DNA of 58,899 bases. Origin: Nocardia sp. (GTDB taxonomy: Bacteria; Actinomycetota; Actinomycetes; Mycobacteriales; Mycobacteriaceae). The stretch lies in the NCBI RefSeq assembly GCF_025465275.1, contig NZ_JAODNK010000157.1, positions 1 through 58,899 of the forward strand. The letters run 5' to 3'. Shown here piece after piece: positions 7,787-15,218 of this stretch (position 1 is the first letter of the stretch; each line of letters starts with the position of its first letter). Made by a program: the position numbers and the translations under genes. The notes under the pieces were generated by a model, which did no database searches, was not told the DNA's origin, and saw nothing but the letters and a program-made list of their open reading frames with translations.

Positions 7787-8391
7787 CGAACCCGAACCCG
7801 GAACAAGAACCGATCACGGTCTCGGGTGAGGGCGCGGAGGCCGCGGCGGAAGGATTCGCCGCGGCTTCGGCTGCGGATGATGTTGCCATGAGCGAGGATT
7901 CGCTCGCCGACACCATCACCGCCGAGCTCGCCGAGCGCACCAACGATCTGCAGCGGCTCACCGCCGAATACGCCAACTACCGCCGCCGCGTCGAACGGGA
8001 CCGCAAGGCCACCATCGACAATGCCAAGGCGACGGTCGTCGGCGAACTGCTGGCCGTGCTCGACGATCTCGACCGCGCTCGCGCACACGGCGACCTGGAC
8101 AATGGACCGCTCAAGTCGGTCGCGGACAAACTGGTCACCGCCCTGCAGAAGCAGGGCCTCGAGGACTTCGGTTCCGAGGGTGAGCCTTTCGACCCGACCC
8201 TGCACGAGGCCGTGCAGCACGAGGGCTCCGGGCACGACCCGGTGATCGGCATGGTCATGCGCAAGGGTTACCGCTTCGGCGACCGCGTCCTGCGTCATGC
8301 GCTGGTCGGGGTCACCGACGGGGTGGCCGATCTGAACGGCTCGGCCGCATCGGATTCGACGAACGCCGGCCCCGATGCCGCTGGCGCCTGA
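7783..8391 (+). CDS. grpE: Nucleotide exchange factor GrpE
   Basis: A 202-residue protein from GTG 7783, overlapping the dnaK stop. A low-complexity Ala/Glu N-terminus precedes the long dimerising helix (TAELAERTNDLQRLTAEYAN), then YRRRVERDR and the beta domain with the family signature FDPTLHEAVQ and GHDPVIGMVMRKGYRFGDRVLRHALV. It releases ADP from DnaK. Length and layout are normal for actinobacteria. A strong hairpin follows at 8398, before dnaJ. Confidence 0.98.
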   Translation: MTNPNPEQEPITVSGEGAEAAAEGFAAASAADDVAMSEDSLADTITAELAERTNDLQRLTAEYANYRRRVERDRKATIDNAKATVVGELLAVLDDLDRARAHGDLDNGPLKSVADKLVTALQKQGLEDFGSEGEPFDPTLHEAVQHEGSGHDPVIGMVMRKGYRFGDRVLRHALVGVTDGVADLNGSAASDSTNAGPDAAGA

Positions 8392-8397
8392 CACACC

Positions 8398-8419
8398 GGT
8401 GGCCCCGCACGGGGCCACC
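8398..8419 (+). terminator. Intra-operon hairpin between grpE and dnaJ
   Basis: GGTGGCCCC and GGGGCCACC form a perfect 9-bp stem with the 4-nt loop GCAC, 7 nt after the grpE stop. There is no T-run, so it could be an attenuator, a processing site or an RNA stabiliser that sets a lower dnaJ-hspR level. Confidence 0.6.
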
Positions 8420-8475
8420 ACGTCGGTCCCGTACGGGATGGCGGCGTCGAGAAATCTGGAAGGAGGAGATGCCCG

Positions 8476-9657
8476 GTGAACCGGGAGTGGCTCGAAAAGG
8501 ACTTCTACAAGGAGCTGGGTATCGCCTCCGGCGCGACCCAGGAAGAGATCAAGAAGGCGTACCGCAAGCACGCCCGCGAGCTGCATCCGGACAAGAACCC
8601 GGGTGACGCCAAGGCGGAGGAGCGATTCAAGGTCGTCAGCGAGGCGCATGCCGTGCTGTCCGATCCGGAGAAGCGCAAGGAGTACGACGAAGCGCGAAAG
8701 CTCTTCGCCAACGGCGGTTTCGGCCGCGGTGGCTTCTCGCCCGGCGGTGCCGGCTACGGCCAGCCCGGCGGATTCTCCGGCGACTTCAACCTGGGCGATA
8801 TCTTCGGCGGTCAGACGGCCGGAGCGGGCGCGGGCGACGGTGGGCTGGGCGATCTACTCGGCGGACTGTTCAACCGCGGCGGCACTCGTACCTCGTCGCG
8901 CCCCAGGCGCGGCAGTGATGTGGAGACCGAGACGACGCTGGGCTTCCGCGAGGCCGCCCAGGGTGTGACCGTTCCGCTGCGCATGACCAGCCCGGCAGCC
9001 TGCACCACCTGCCACGGCAGCGGTGCGAAGCCGGGCACCAGCCCGCGAGTCTGCCCGCACTGCAACGGATCCGGCGTAGTCAGCCGGAACCAGGGTGCGT
9101 TCGGATTCAGCGAGCCGTGCGAGGACTGCCGGGGCACCGGGTCGATCATCGACGACCCGTGCGTCGACTGCCACGGCTCCGGCATCCAGAACCGGACCCG
9201 CACCATCACCGTGCGTATCCCCCCGGGGGTGCGTGATGGTCAGCGAATCCGGTTGGCGGGCCAGGGCGAAGCGGGTCTGCGAGGTGCGCCCCCGGGCGAC
9301 CTCTACGTCGCCGTGCACGTCAGTCAGGACAAAGTCTTCGGCCGCAACGGCGATGACCTGACCCTGGTGCTGCCGGTCAGTTACAGCGAACTGGTGTTGG
9401 GGACAACGGTTTCCGTGCCCACGCTGGAGGGACGCGTCGGCGTCAAGGTGCCCCCGGGCACCGCCGACGGCCGCACCCTGCGCGTGCGCGGACGCGGTGT
9501 GCCCAAGCGCGACGGCGTCGCGGGCGATCTGCTCGTGACCGTCAAGGTCGCGATTCCGCAGAAACTGGACGACGAAGCCACCGAGGCGCTGCGGCGCTAT
9601 GCGGAGGCGGAGAAGACCAGTGGTTTCGATCCGCGAGCCGGCTGGGCAGGTGCGTGA
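8476..9657 (+). CDS. dnaJ: Co-chaperone DnaJ (Hsp40)
   Basis: A 393-residue type I DnaJ starting at GTG, with GGAGGAG upstream. The J domain spans residues 10-75 with the HPD triad (ARELHPDKNPGD). A Gly/Phe-rich linker follows. The zinc centre contains four repeats: CTTCHGSG, CPHCNGSG, CEDCRGTG and CVDCHGSG. A C-terminal substrate-binding part completes the protein. It delivers unfolded proteins to DnaK and stimulates its ATPase. It corresponds to DnaJ1 of the mycobacterial dnaK operon. The TGA stop overlaps the hspR start. Confidence 0.98.
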   Translation: MNREWLEKDFYKELGIASGATQEEIKKAYRKHARELHPDKNPGDAKAEERFKVVSEAHAVLSDPEKRKEYDEARKLFANGGFGRGGFSPGGAGYGQPGGFSGDFNLGDIFGGQTAGAGAGDGGLGDLLGGLFNRGGTRTSSRPRRGSDVETETTLGFREAAQGVTVPLRMTSPAACTTCHGSGAKPGTSPRVCPHCNGSGVVSRNQGAFGFSEPCEDCRGTGSIIDDPCVDCHGSGIQNRTRTITVRIPPGVRDGQRIRLAGQGEAGLRGAPPGDLYVAVHVSQDKVFGRNGDDLTLVLPVSYSELVLGTTVSVPTLEGRVGVKVPPGTADGRTLRVRGRGVPKRDGVAGDLLVTVKVAIPQKLDDEATEALRRYAEAEKTSGFDPRAGWAGA

Positions 9658-10049
9658 TGAATCCCGATCCGAAACAGGCCGCCGAGGCTCAGTACTTCCT
9701 GATCTCGGTGGCTGCGCAGCTGGCGGGCATGCACGCCCAGACGCTGCGTACCTATGACCGTCTGGGTCTGGTATCGCCGCAACGTACTTCGGGCGGCGGC
9801 CGGCGCTACTCGGACCGGGATGTGGAGCTGCTCCGCGAGGTGCAGCGCCTGTCCCAGGACGAGGGCGTCAACCTGGCGGGCATCAAACGGATCATCGAAC
9901 TCACCAACCAGGTCGAGCAGCTGCAGCAGCGGGTCGCCGAACTGGGTAATGAAGTGGACAGACTCCGGTCGGGTTACCGGCCGGATCTGAGTCCTCCACA
10001 GCGCAGTACGGCATTGGTTGTCTGGCAACCGCGCCATCGCCGCACGTAG
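9657..10049 (+). CDS. hspR: Heat-shock repressor HspR (MerR family)
   Basis: About 130 residues. The ATG at 9657 overlaps the dnaJ TGA; a GTG at 9654 is the alternative. A MerR-type winged helix is visible: YFLISVAAQLAGMHAQTLRT, YDRLGLVSP and the wing GGGRRYSDRDVELL. An effector-side coiled coil follows (ELTNQVEQLQQRVAELGNEV). HspR represses dnaK and clpB by binding HAIR repeats; DnaK is its co-repressor, and heat titrates DnaK away. Both predicted target sites are in this window. The C-terminus is short, as usual for HspR. Confidence 0.97.
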   Translation: MNPDPKQAAEAQYFLISVAAQLAGMHAQTLRTYDRLGLVSPQRTSGGGRRYSDRDVELLREVQRLSQDEGVNLAGIKRIIELTNQVEQLQQRVAELGNEVDRLRSGYRPDLSPPQRSTALVVWQPRHRRT

Positions 10050-10074
10050 TACGACAGCTCCGTCATACCGATGT

Positions 10075-10109
10075 TTTCGGCCGGGATCCACAGTGGGTCC
10101 CGGCCGAAA
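10075..10109 (+). terminator. Terminator hairpin after hspR
   Basis: TTTCGGCCGGGATCC and GGGTCCCGGCCGAAA pair over 15 positions with one mismatch and a 5-nt loop, 25 nt past the hspR stop. It ends the dnaK operon. The left arm shares the core TTTCGGCCGGGATCCAC with the dispersed 32-bp repeat found at 26267, 32030 and 35959. Confidence 0.8.
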
Positions 10110-10574
10110 GGTCACCGGATGACGGAGCTTTTCTCTTTGTTGCGGGTGATGTGCTGCATTTCTTTGTTTGTGGGAGAAGTTGTGGATAAGTGTGGGGGAG
10201 AATTAAATACAGACCGGCCGGTTGTAAACTTCTGACGATTGCGAGTTTTGTCCTTATACCGCAACGTATTTCGGCAACCTTCAAGGTTGCGGGAGGATCG
10301 CTCCTTATCTGAGTCTTGCAAAACGAATGTCCCAGATTCGACGGGTGGAAACCCGTGTCCCACGGTGTTTCCCAGTTGAACAGTCTGTTTTCTAGCGGGT
10401 TTGCTTGTCCCACATTCGTTTTTGGGGAATTACAAGCACGTAGTTGAAACGTCTCGTTCCGTTGCTGGCAAACCTCGCCTACACTTGCTCAGCAACGGCT
10501 GCTGTCGAGTGTCCCGCAGCACTGCACTCACCGGCCCGGGCTGTGTTCGAGTGCGAAATGGGGTTGTGACACAA
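10110..10574 (+). other. Gene-free, AT-richer leader region upstream of a flavohemoprotein with several palindromes
   Basis: No credible gene lies in this 465-bp stretch, which is visibly richer in A/T than its surroundings. It holds a perfect 17-bp palindrome (GCAACCTT-C-AAGGTTGC, 10274-10290). A nested structure follows: outer arms AAAACGAATGT (10320-10330) and ACATTCGTTTT (10412-10422) around an inner hairpin GGAAACCCGTG / CACGG-T-GTTTCC (10347-10372). Later come arms GTTGCTG (10462-10468 region) and CAGCAAC (10490-10496) around a TACACT -10 candidate at 10480. These look like regulatory sites for the flavohemoprotein or a structured leader. Confidence 0.55.
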
Positions 10575-11744
10575 ATGGATTCGCGGACCGTCGCATTGAT
10601 TAGAACGACGTTCAAGTCGGTTGCTGCGGAAGACGGTGGCCCCGAAAAGCTCGCGCGTTCGTTCTACGCCATTCTCTTCACGGAGTATCCTCAAGTGCGG
10701 GACTTCTTCCCGGCCGCGCTGGACGCCCAGCGCGACAGGTTGGTGAAAGCGATCGCCTATGTGGTCGACCGGCTGGAGGAGCCGGACAAATTGCTCCCCT
10801 TCCTCGCCCAGCTCGGCCGCGACCACCGCAAATACGGTGTGGTGGCCGAACACTATGCGGCTGTGGGCAAATCCCTGAAGACGGCCATGCAGGCCTACGC
10901 CGGTACCGAGATGTGGACCGATGAGGTCGACAGTGCCTGGGACGAGGGTCTCGGCGTCATCGCCGGCACCATGATGGGTGCGGCCGAGAAGGAAAGCACC
11001 CCACCGGTCTGGACCGGCACCGTCATCGAACATCGTGAAGTGCTGCGCAACCTCGCCATCGTGCGACTCAAGCTGGATCAGCCCATGCAATACGCGGCCG
11101 GTCAGTACATGAGTGTGCAGATCCCCTCCCGCCCGCGGATGTGGCGGTATCTCTCCCCGGCCATCCCCGCCAATGCCGGTGGTGAGATCGAATTCCATAT
11201 TCGCGGCGTCACCGGCGGCTGGGTCAGCCCGGCCATGGTCGGCCATACCAAGGTCGGCGAACAGTGGCTGATCGGCTCCTCGCTCGGTGGGCTCGGCGTA
11301 CCGCGCAATACCCGCCGCAAAATGCTCATGGTCGCCTGCGGCACCGGAATCGCGCCGCTGCGTGCACAACTCATGGCCATGACGCAGCGCCGCTCCAATC
11401 CGAAGGTCGATCTGTTCGTGGGCGGTCACTACCCCTGCGACCTCTACGACCTCGAAATTCTCAGTCAGCTCGCCCTGGCCAATAAGTGGCTCACCGTCAC
11501 CCCGGTCACCGAGAGTGATGAGAACCCCTGGTGGCAGCTCACCAATTCCAGTGAGCCCCAGGATCATCCGGGCCTGCAACCGCGCAGGGTCGGTCAAATC
11601 GGCAAAATAGTCGCCAGTTTCGGCTCCTGGGCCGATCGCGACGTGCAGATCGTCGGGTCGCCCTCCATGGTGCAGACCACCAAGTTCCGTCTCATGGCGG
11701 CGGGTACCTCGACCAGCAATATCCGCCACGACCCGCTGTTCTGA
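10575..11744 (+). CDS. Flavohemoprotein (globin fused to FAD/NAD reductase), Rv0385-like
   Basis: A 389-residue protein from ATG 10575 (GGGG ribosome site). Residues 1-135 are a globin domain with Tyr31 (B10), Gln52 (E7) and proximal His84 (RDHRKYGV), the expected haem-pocket residues of flavohaemoglobins. Residues 145-240 are a ferredoxin-reductase-type FAD domain with MWRYLSPAIP in place of the usual RxYS. The NAD domain follows, with CGTGIAPLRAQL near residue 255. It resembles the mycobacterial type II flavohaemoglobin Rv0385 as I recall it; those proteins differ from the NO-dioxygenase type and were linked to D-lactate oxidation. It is convergent with the paralogue pair that follows. Confidence 0.88.
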   Translation: MDSRTVALIRTTFKSVAAEDGGPEKLARSFYAILFTEYPQVRDFFPAALDAQRDRLVKAIAYVVDRLEEPDKLLPFLAQLGRDHRKYGVVAEHYAAVGKSLKTAMQAYAGTEMWTDEVDSAWDEGLGVIAGTMMGAAEKESTPPVWTGTVIEHREVLRNLAIVRLKLDQPMQYAAGQYMSVQIPSRPRMWRYLSPAIPANAGGEIEFHIRGVTGGWVSPAMVGHTKVGEQWLIGSSLGGLGVPRNTRRKMLMVACGTGIAPLRAQLMAMTQRRSNPKVDLFVGGHYPCDLYDLEILSQLALANKWLTVTPVTESDENPWWQLTNSSEPQDHPGLQPRRVGQIGKIVASFGSWADRDVQIVGSPSMVQTTKFRLMAAGTSTSNIRHDPLF

Positions 11745-11758
11745 CGCGGGCCCCAAGC

Positions 11759-11796
11759 CCCCGCGCCGCTGTCGGTCTTCGGGCAGCGGTGCGGGG
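11759..11796. terminator. Bidirectional terminator between convergent genes
   Basis: CCCCGCGCCGCTG (11759-11771) pairs with CAGCGGTGCGGGG (11784-11796), 12 Watson-Crick pairs plus one G-T, around a 12-nt loop. It lies between the convergent stops at 11744 and 11806. Confidence 0.75.
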
Positions 11797-11805
11797 CACC
11801 AACCC

Positions 11806-12612
11806 TCAAAAGCCTTCGTAGCGAATGGCTTCCGGAGCTGTGCCGGTGGCGACGAGCCGTTCGACGGCCGAATGCACGGCGCCGGCATTGCCGCACACCA
11901 CAATGTGCTGATGGTCCAGCGGCGCGAAGCGGGTGACGATCTCCGCCAGAGTGCCGGGCAGCAGCTCCTCCGGCTCGAACCCGATATCCACGCGACAGGC
12001 TTCGTACCAGTGATCGGTCCAGTCCGGATTATCCTCGTCCAGGACCACGGGAAGCACTGTGAGCCAAGGTAGTTCATTGGCCATCAGGTGCAGCATATCG
12101 TCGGCGTACAGGTCGCGAGGGTATCTGCCGGCCACGAACAGATGCGTGCGCGGGGGCGCCTCGCGACGCGAAATATCCAGCAGCAGTGCGCGTAACGGGG
12201 CCAGGCCGACACTGTCGGCCAGCATGACCACCTCGGTGGCCGCCTCGTCCACGGCCAGCCAGCCCGCGGGGGCGCTGATGCGCCATTCGTCGCCGGTCCG
12301 GGTGTCCGAGACCAGGGAACCGCTGCACCAGCCGCCGGGGACGGTACGGATGTGGAATTCCAGCTTGCCGTCCAGCGAGGGTGGCAGTGCGGGATAGAGG
12401 CGGCGCACCATATTCGGGTGCTGCGGAGTGCGCACCTCCACCGATTGGCCGGGCGCGAAGGGCACGAATTCGCCGATCAGGCGAACCACCGCGAGGTCCT
12501 CGCGCAGGCGGTGCGCGCCGACCACCGTGGCAGTCCACTCGGCGGCCTCGCCGATCCTGATGGGGCCGGTATCGTCCGGGCCGAGGGTCACCGCATTCTC
12601 CTGATCATCCAC
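11806..12612 (-). CDS. Globin-less FAD/NAD-reductase paralogue of the flavohemoproteins, degenerate motifs
   Basis: A 268-residue protein that aligns with the reductase half of the two flavohemoproteins beside it but has no globin domain. The FAD motif is MVRRLYPALPP (68-78) where the neighbours have MWRYLSPAIP. The NAD motif is DSVGLAPLRA (133-142) where the neighbours have GTGIAPLRA, so the second Gly of GxGxxP is replaced. The stretch AGRYPRDLYADDM still matches the neighbours' GGRYPCDLYD. It may be a reductase with altered nucleotide binding, or a regulatory or electron-transfer partner. It starts 49 bp after the stop of the flavohemoprotein at 12662-13822 and is probably co-transcribed with it. 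Confidence 0.8.
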   Translation of the reverse strand: MDDQENAVTLGPDDTGPIRIGEAAEWTATVVGAHRLREDLAVVRLIGEFVPFAPGQSVEVRTPQHPNMVRRLYPALPPSLDGKLEFHIRTVPGGWCSGSLVSDTRTGDEWRISAPAGWLAVDEAATEVVMLADSVGLAPLRALLLDISRREAPPRTHLFVAGRYPRDLYADDMLHLMANELPWLTVLPVVLDEDNPDWTDHWYEACRVDIGFEPEELLPGTLAEIVTRFAPLDHQHIVVCGNAGAVHSAVERLVATGTAPEAIRYEGF

Positions 12613-12661
12613 AAACCTTGCACTGCAACCATATTCAACACCGACCGGCGGCCCGAGTGCG

Positions 12662-13822
12662 CTACACAGGATCGCAGTCGATGTTCGACTCCGGTGTACC
12701 CACCGCCAGCAGCGCCCGCTTGGTATCGGCGATCATGCGCGCCGAACCGGCGATCTGGATCTGCCGATCCGCCCAGGCGCCGAAACTGGCCACCACCGCG
12801 CCCAGGTTACCGATCAGCCGCCGGTGCATGCCGAACGGCGGATCGGCGGGAGCGTACGGATGCCACCACGGATTGGTTTCGTTCTCGCAGACCGGAATCA
12901 CCGTCAACCACGGATTGCTCTGCGAGAGCTGCCACATGTTCTCGACGTCGTACAGATCGCACGGATAGCGCCCGCCCATGAACAGGTGCACCCGCGGATT
13001 GATACCGCGGCGGCCCATCTCGATCAGCTGCGCGCGAATCGGGGCGATACCGGTACCCGAGCTGATCATGAGCACATCGCGGCGACTGCGCAGATCCACA
13101 TGCAGACCGCCCAGCGGGGAGGCGATCATCCACCGATCGCCGACCTTGGTCTCATTGATGATGGCCGGGCTCACCCAGCCGGTGCGCACCTTGCGCACGT
13201 GGAATTCGATCTCGCCGTACGGATTGGTGGGGATGGCGGGGGACAGGTACCGCCACATCTTCGGCCGCTGCGGAATCGCGACCGGCACGTACTGCCCCGC
13301 CTGATACGGGATCGGCGTATCCGATTGCAGCCGCACGATCGCCAGATCGTCCACCACTCGGCGGTGGCCGACTACCGTCGCCTCCCAATACGGTTGCGAC
13401 TTATCGGAATTGGCTCCTATGGCCATCGACGCCGAGATCAGGATGGTGATGTCGCGCCACCCGGCCTCCAGCTGCCGACTCCAGTTCGCCACCCCGTTGT
13501 AGGAGCGGAACGCGGAGAGCAGCGCACGACCGGCAATGTCGTAATGCGCTGCTTCGACTCCATATTTGCGATGGTCGCGCGCGAGTTGTTCCAGGAAACG
13601 CTGTGCGCGGTCCCAGTCCTCCAGATTGTCGAGCACGTACTGAATGGCCGTCATCAGCCGCTTGGGCTGCATATCCATCGCCGTGGGGAACAGTTCCCGT
13701 AGGGCGGGGATCTCCGCGAAGAGGTGACCGTAGAACGCGCTGATAAGTCGTTCGGCGCCCTGAGGGGCTGCGACGACTGTCCGGAAGTTTGCGCGGACCA
13801 GCGCTGCTGAACGCGCATCCAC
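12662..13822 (-). CDS. Second flavohemoprotein paralogue
   Basis: A 386-residue protein from GTG 13822, with GGAAAG 9 nt upstream. It is collinear with the protein at 10575-11744: globin Tyr31, Gln52 and His84 are all kept, MWRYLSPAIP is at 189-198 and SGTGIAPIRAQL at about 255. The two are recognisably diverged along their length, which suggests an old duplication rather than a recent one. Globin plus FAD/NAD reductase implies redox chemistry at haem with electrons from NAD(P)H. It is followed by the globin-less paralogue, so the pair may work together. Confidence 0.87.
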   Translation of the reverse strand: MDARSAALVRANFRTVVAAPQGAERLISAFYGHLFAEIPALRELFPTAMDMQPKRLMTAIQYVLDNLEDWDRAQRFLEQLARDHRKYGVEAAHYDIAGRALLSAFRSYNGVANWSRQLEAGWRDITILISASMAIGANSDKSQPYWEATVVGHRRVVDDLAIVRLQSDTPIPYQAGQYVPVAIPQRPKMWRYLSPAIPTNPYGEIEFHVRKVRTGWVSPAIINETKVGDRWMIASPLGGLHVDLRSRRDVLMISSGTGIAPIRAQLIEMGRRGINPRVHLFMGGRYPCDLYDVENMWQLSQSNPWLTVIPVCENETNPWWHPYAPADPPFGMHRRLIGNLGAVVASFGAWADRQIQIAGSARMIADTKRALLAVGTPESNIDCDPV

Positions 13823-13977
13823 GACGTCGAGCTTTCCTTTCCTTGCTACTACACCGGACGCACCTGGTTCCAGGCCGTCCTCCGCGTCAAGTATCCCTGA
13901 AAAAACGGTGGTCGCACTGATATAGCGGAGGCTGATCGATTTGACAGCCGCTGACCGGGGGAGACGGAACTCGCAGT

Positions 13978-14955
13978 TCAGATGACCAGCACCGTCTTGC
14001 CGCGTGCGCCCGTGGCGCCGATCACCTCCGGCGCCGCTTCCAGCGGAGGCGTGTTGTCGATGGGGACGACCAGATCGCCATTGCCCACATGGCGCAGCAG
14101 CTCCCGCAATTCTGTTGCGCCCCCGGTGGATTCGAAATTGCCGCCCGTGATGCCGCGCGCCTTCAGATCGTCCTCGTCGGCCGACCCGATGGTGGTGAGG
14201 GCGGTGCCGCCGGTTTTGACCAAGCTCGCATTGTCGGCGAAGACCGCAGGCGGGCTCACCAGATCGAACAGCACATCCACGCCGCCCGGGATGCTGGTGC
14301 GCACCGAATCTGCGACCGAGAGCTGCGAGTCCTCCGGGTGGGTCGGGGAGTCCGTGACCGTGATGCGGCCGTAGTCGACCACCTCGGTCGCGCCCAGCCG
14401 GATCATCCGATCGGTGTCGTCGGGGCGGGCGGTGGCAATGACATGCGCGCCCGCCAGGGCGGCCAATTGCACCAGGAACGAGCCGACGCCGCCGGCCGCG
14501 CCGACAATGAGCACGTGCTGGCCGGAGACGACCGCGGCGGACTTGATCAGATCCAAGGCGGTGAGGCCCGCGGTGGGCAGCGCGGCGGCCTGGATCGAGG
14601 TGATCTCGTCCGGGACCTTGGCGATGGTGCTCGCGCGCGGGACCACGATGTATTCGGCGAAGGTGCCGTGCCCGACCGGCGGGATGAGGAATTTGCCGAC
14701 CACCCGGTCGCCGATCTCGAAATCGTCCACGCCCGCGCCCATGGCCGCCACCCGGCCCGCGCCGTCCACGCCCGGAATGAGCGGAAAGTCGTGTGGCAGT
14801 TTGCCATCCAGGAAGCCGTCGATTATGCGTTTGTCGAAGGGGTTGACGCCCGCGGCTTCCAGTTCGATCTTCAGCGTGCCGGGCCCGGCTTCGGGGGTGG
14901 GCATGTCCGTGGCCTCGGGACGGCCGCCGAATTCTCGTACCACGATCGCGCGCAT
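13978..14955 (-). CDS. NADP-dependent alcohol dehydrogenase/quinone-reductase-like oxidoreductase (MDR family)
   Basis: A 325-residue medium-chain dehydrogenase/reductase. The catalytic GroES-like part opens MRAIVVREFGG and contains GVDGAGRVAAMGAGVDDFEIGD. The Rossmann domain has VLIVGAAGGVGSFLVQLA. The zinc-ligand cysteines of true alcohol dehydrogenases are absent, so it belongs to the zinc-free quinone reductase branch and should use NADPH to reduce quinones or enones. The ATG has GGAG 5 nt upstream. It lies between the flavohemoprotein pair and clpB, on the strand opposite to clpB, so the 260-bp gap between them holds both promoters. Confidence 0.88.
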   Translation of the reverse strand: MRAIVVREFGGRPEATDMPTPEAGPGTLKIELEAAGVNPFDKRIIDGFLDGKLPHDFPLIPGVDGAGRVAAMGAGVDDFEIGDRVVGKFLIPPVGHGTFAEYIVVPRASTIAKVPDEITSIQAAALPTAGLTALDLIKSAAVVSGQHVLIVGAAGGVGSFLVQLAALAGAHVIATARPDDTDRMIRLGATEVVDYGRITVTDSPTHPEDSQLSVADSVRTSIPGGVDVLFDLVSPPAVFADNASLVKTGGTALTTIGSADEDDLKARGITGGNFESTGGATELRELLRHVGNGDLVVPIDNTPPLEAAPEVIGATGARGKTVLVI

Positions 14956-15137
14956 TGCTGCTCCATTCGTCCGGGATATCCGAGCTTGCGGTGAGCGGGT
15001 GATGCGTCAACGAACCCGATCCATCGTAGGCAGGTCACCTCTGAGAACTTCGCGATTCAGGCCATTCGGTCTTGTTCGTGGCGCGTAGCGTGAACGAGGA
15101 CCTTCGACACTGTTGTCAGCGCCGAAAATCCATCAGA

Positions 15138-15172
15138 CTTGAGCGGAACAGACTCAACTCTTGTCGCGTTGG
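15138..15172 (+). promoter_or_regulatory. HAIR operator overlapping a SigH-type promoter of clpB
   Basis: CTTGAGC-N7-ACTCAAC at 15138-15158 is a HAIR repeat. A SigH-like promoter overlaps it: GGAAC at 15145-15149, 17 bp, CGTTGG at 15167-15172. HspR would therefore cover the -35. The spacing and -10 are identical to those before dnaK, while the operator position differs. Confidence 0.85.
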
Positions 15173-15218
15173 ATCGAATAAGTGCTGAATCGAATAAGTG
15201 ACTAGCAGGAAGGTGAAC

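Noticed and set aside
12662..15010. A single 782-residue reading frame covering the flavohemoprotein and running on upstream
   Set aside because: The upstream half is an Arg/Gly-rich antisense-type shadow of the oxidoreductase gene at 13978-14955; the true start is GTG 13822 with a ribosome site.
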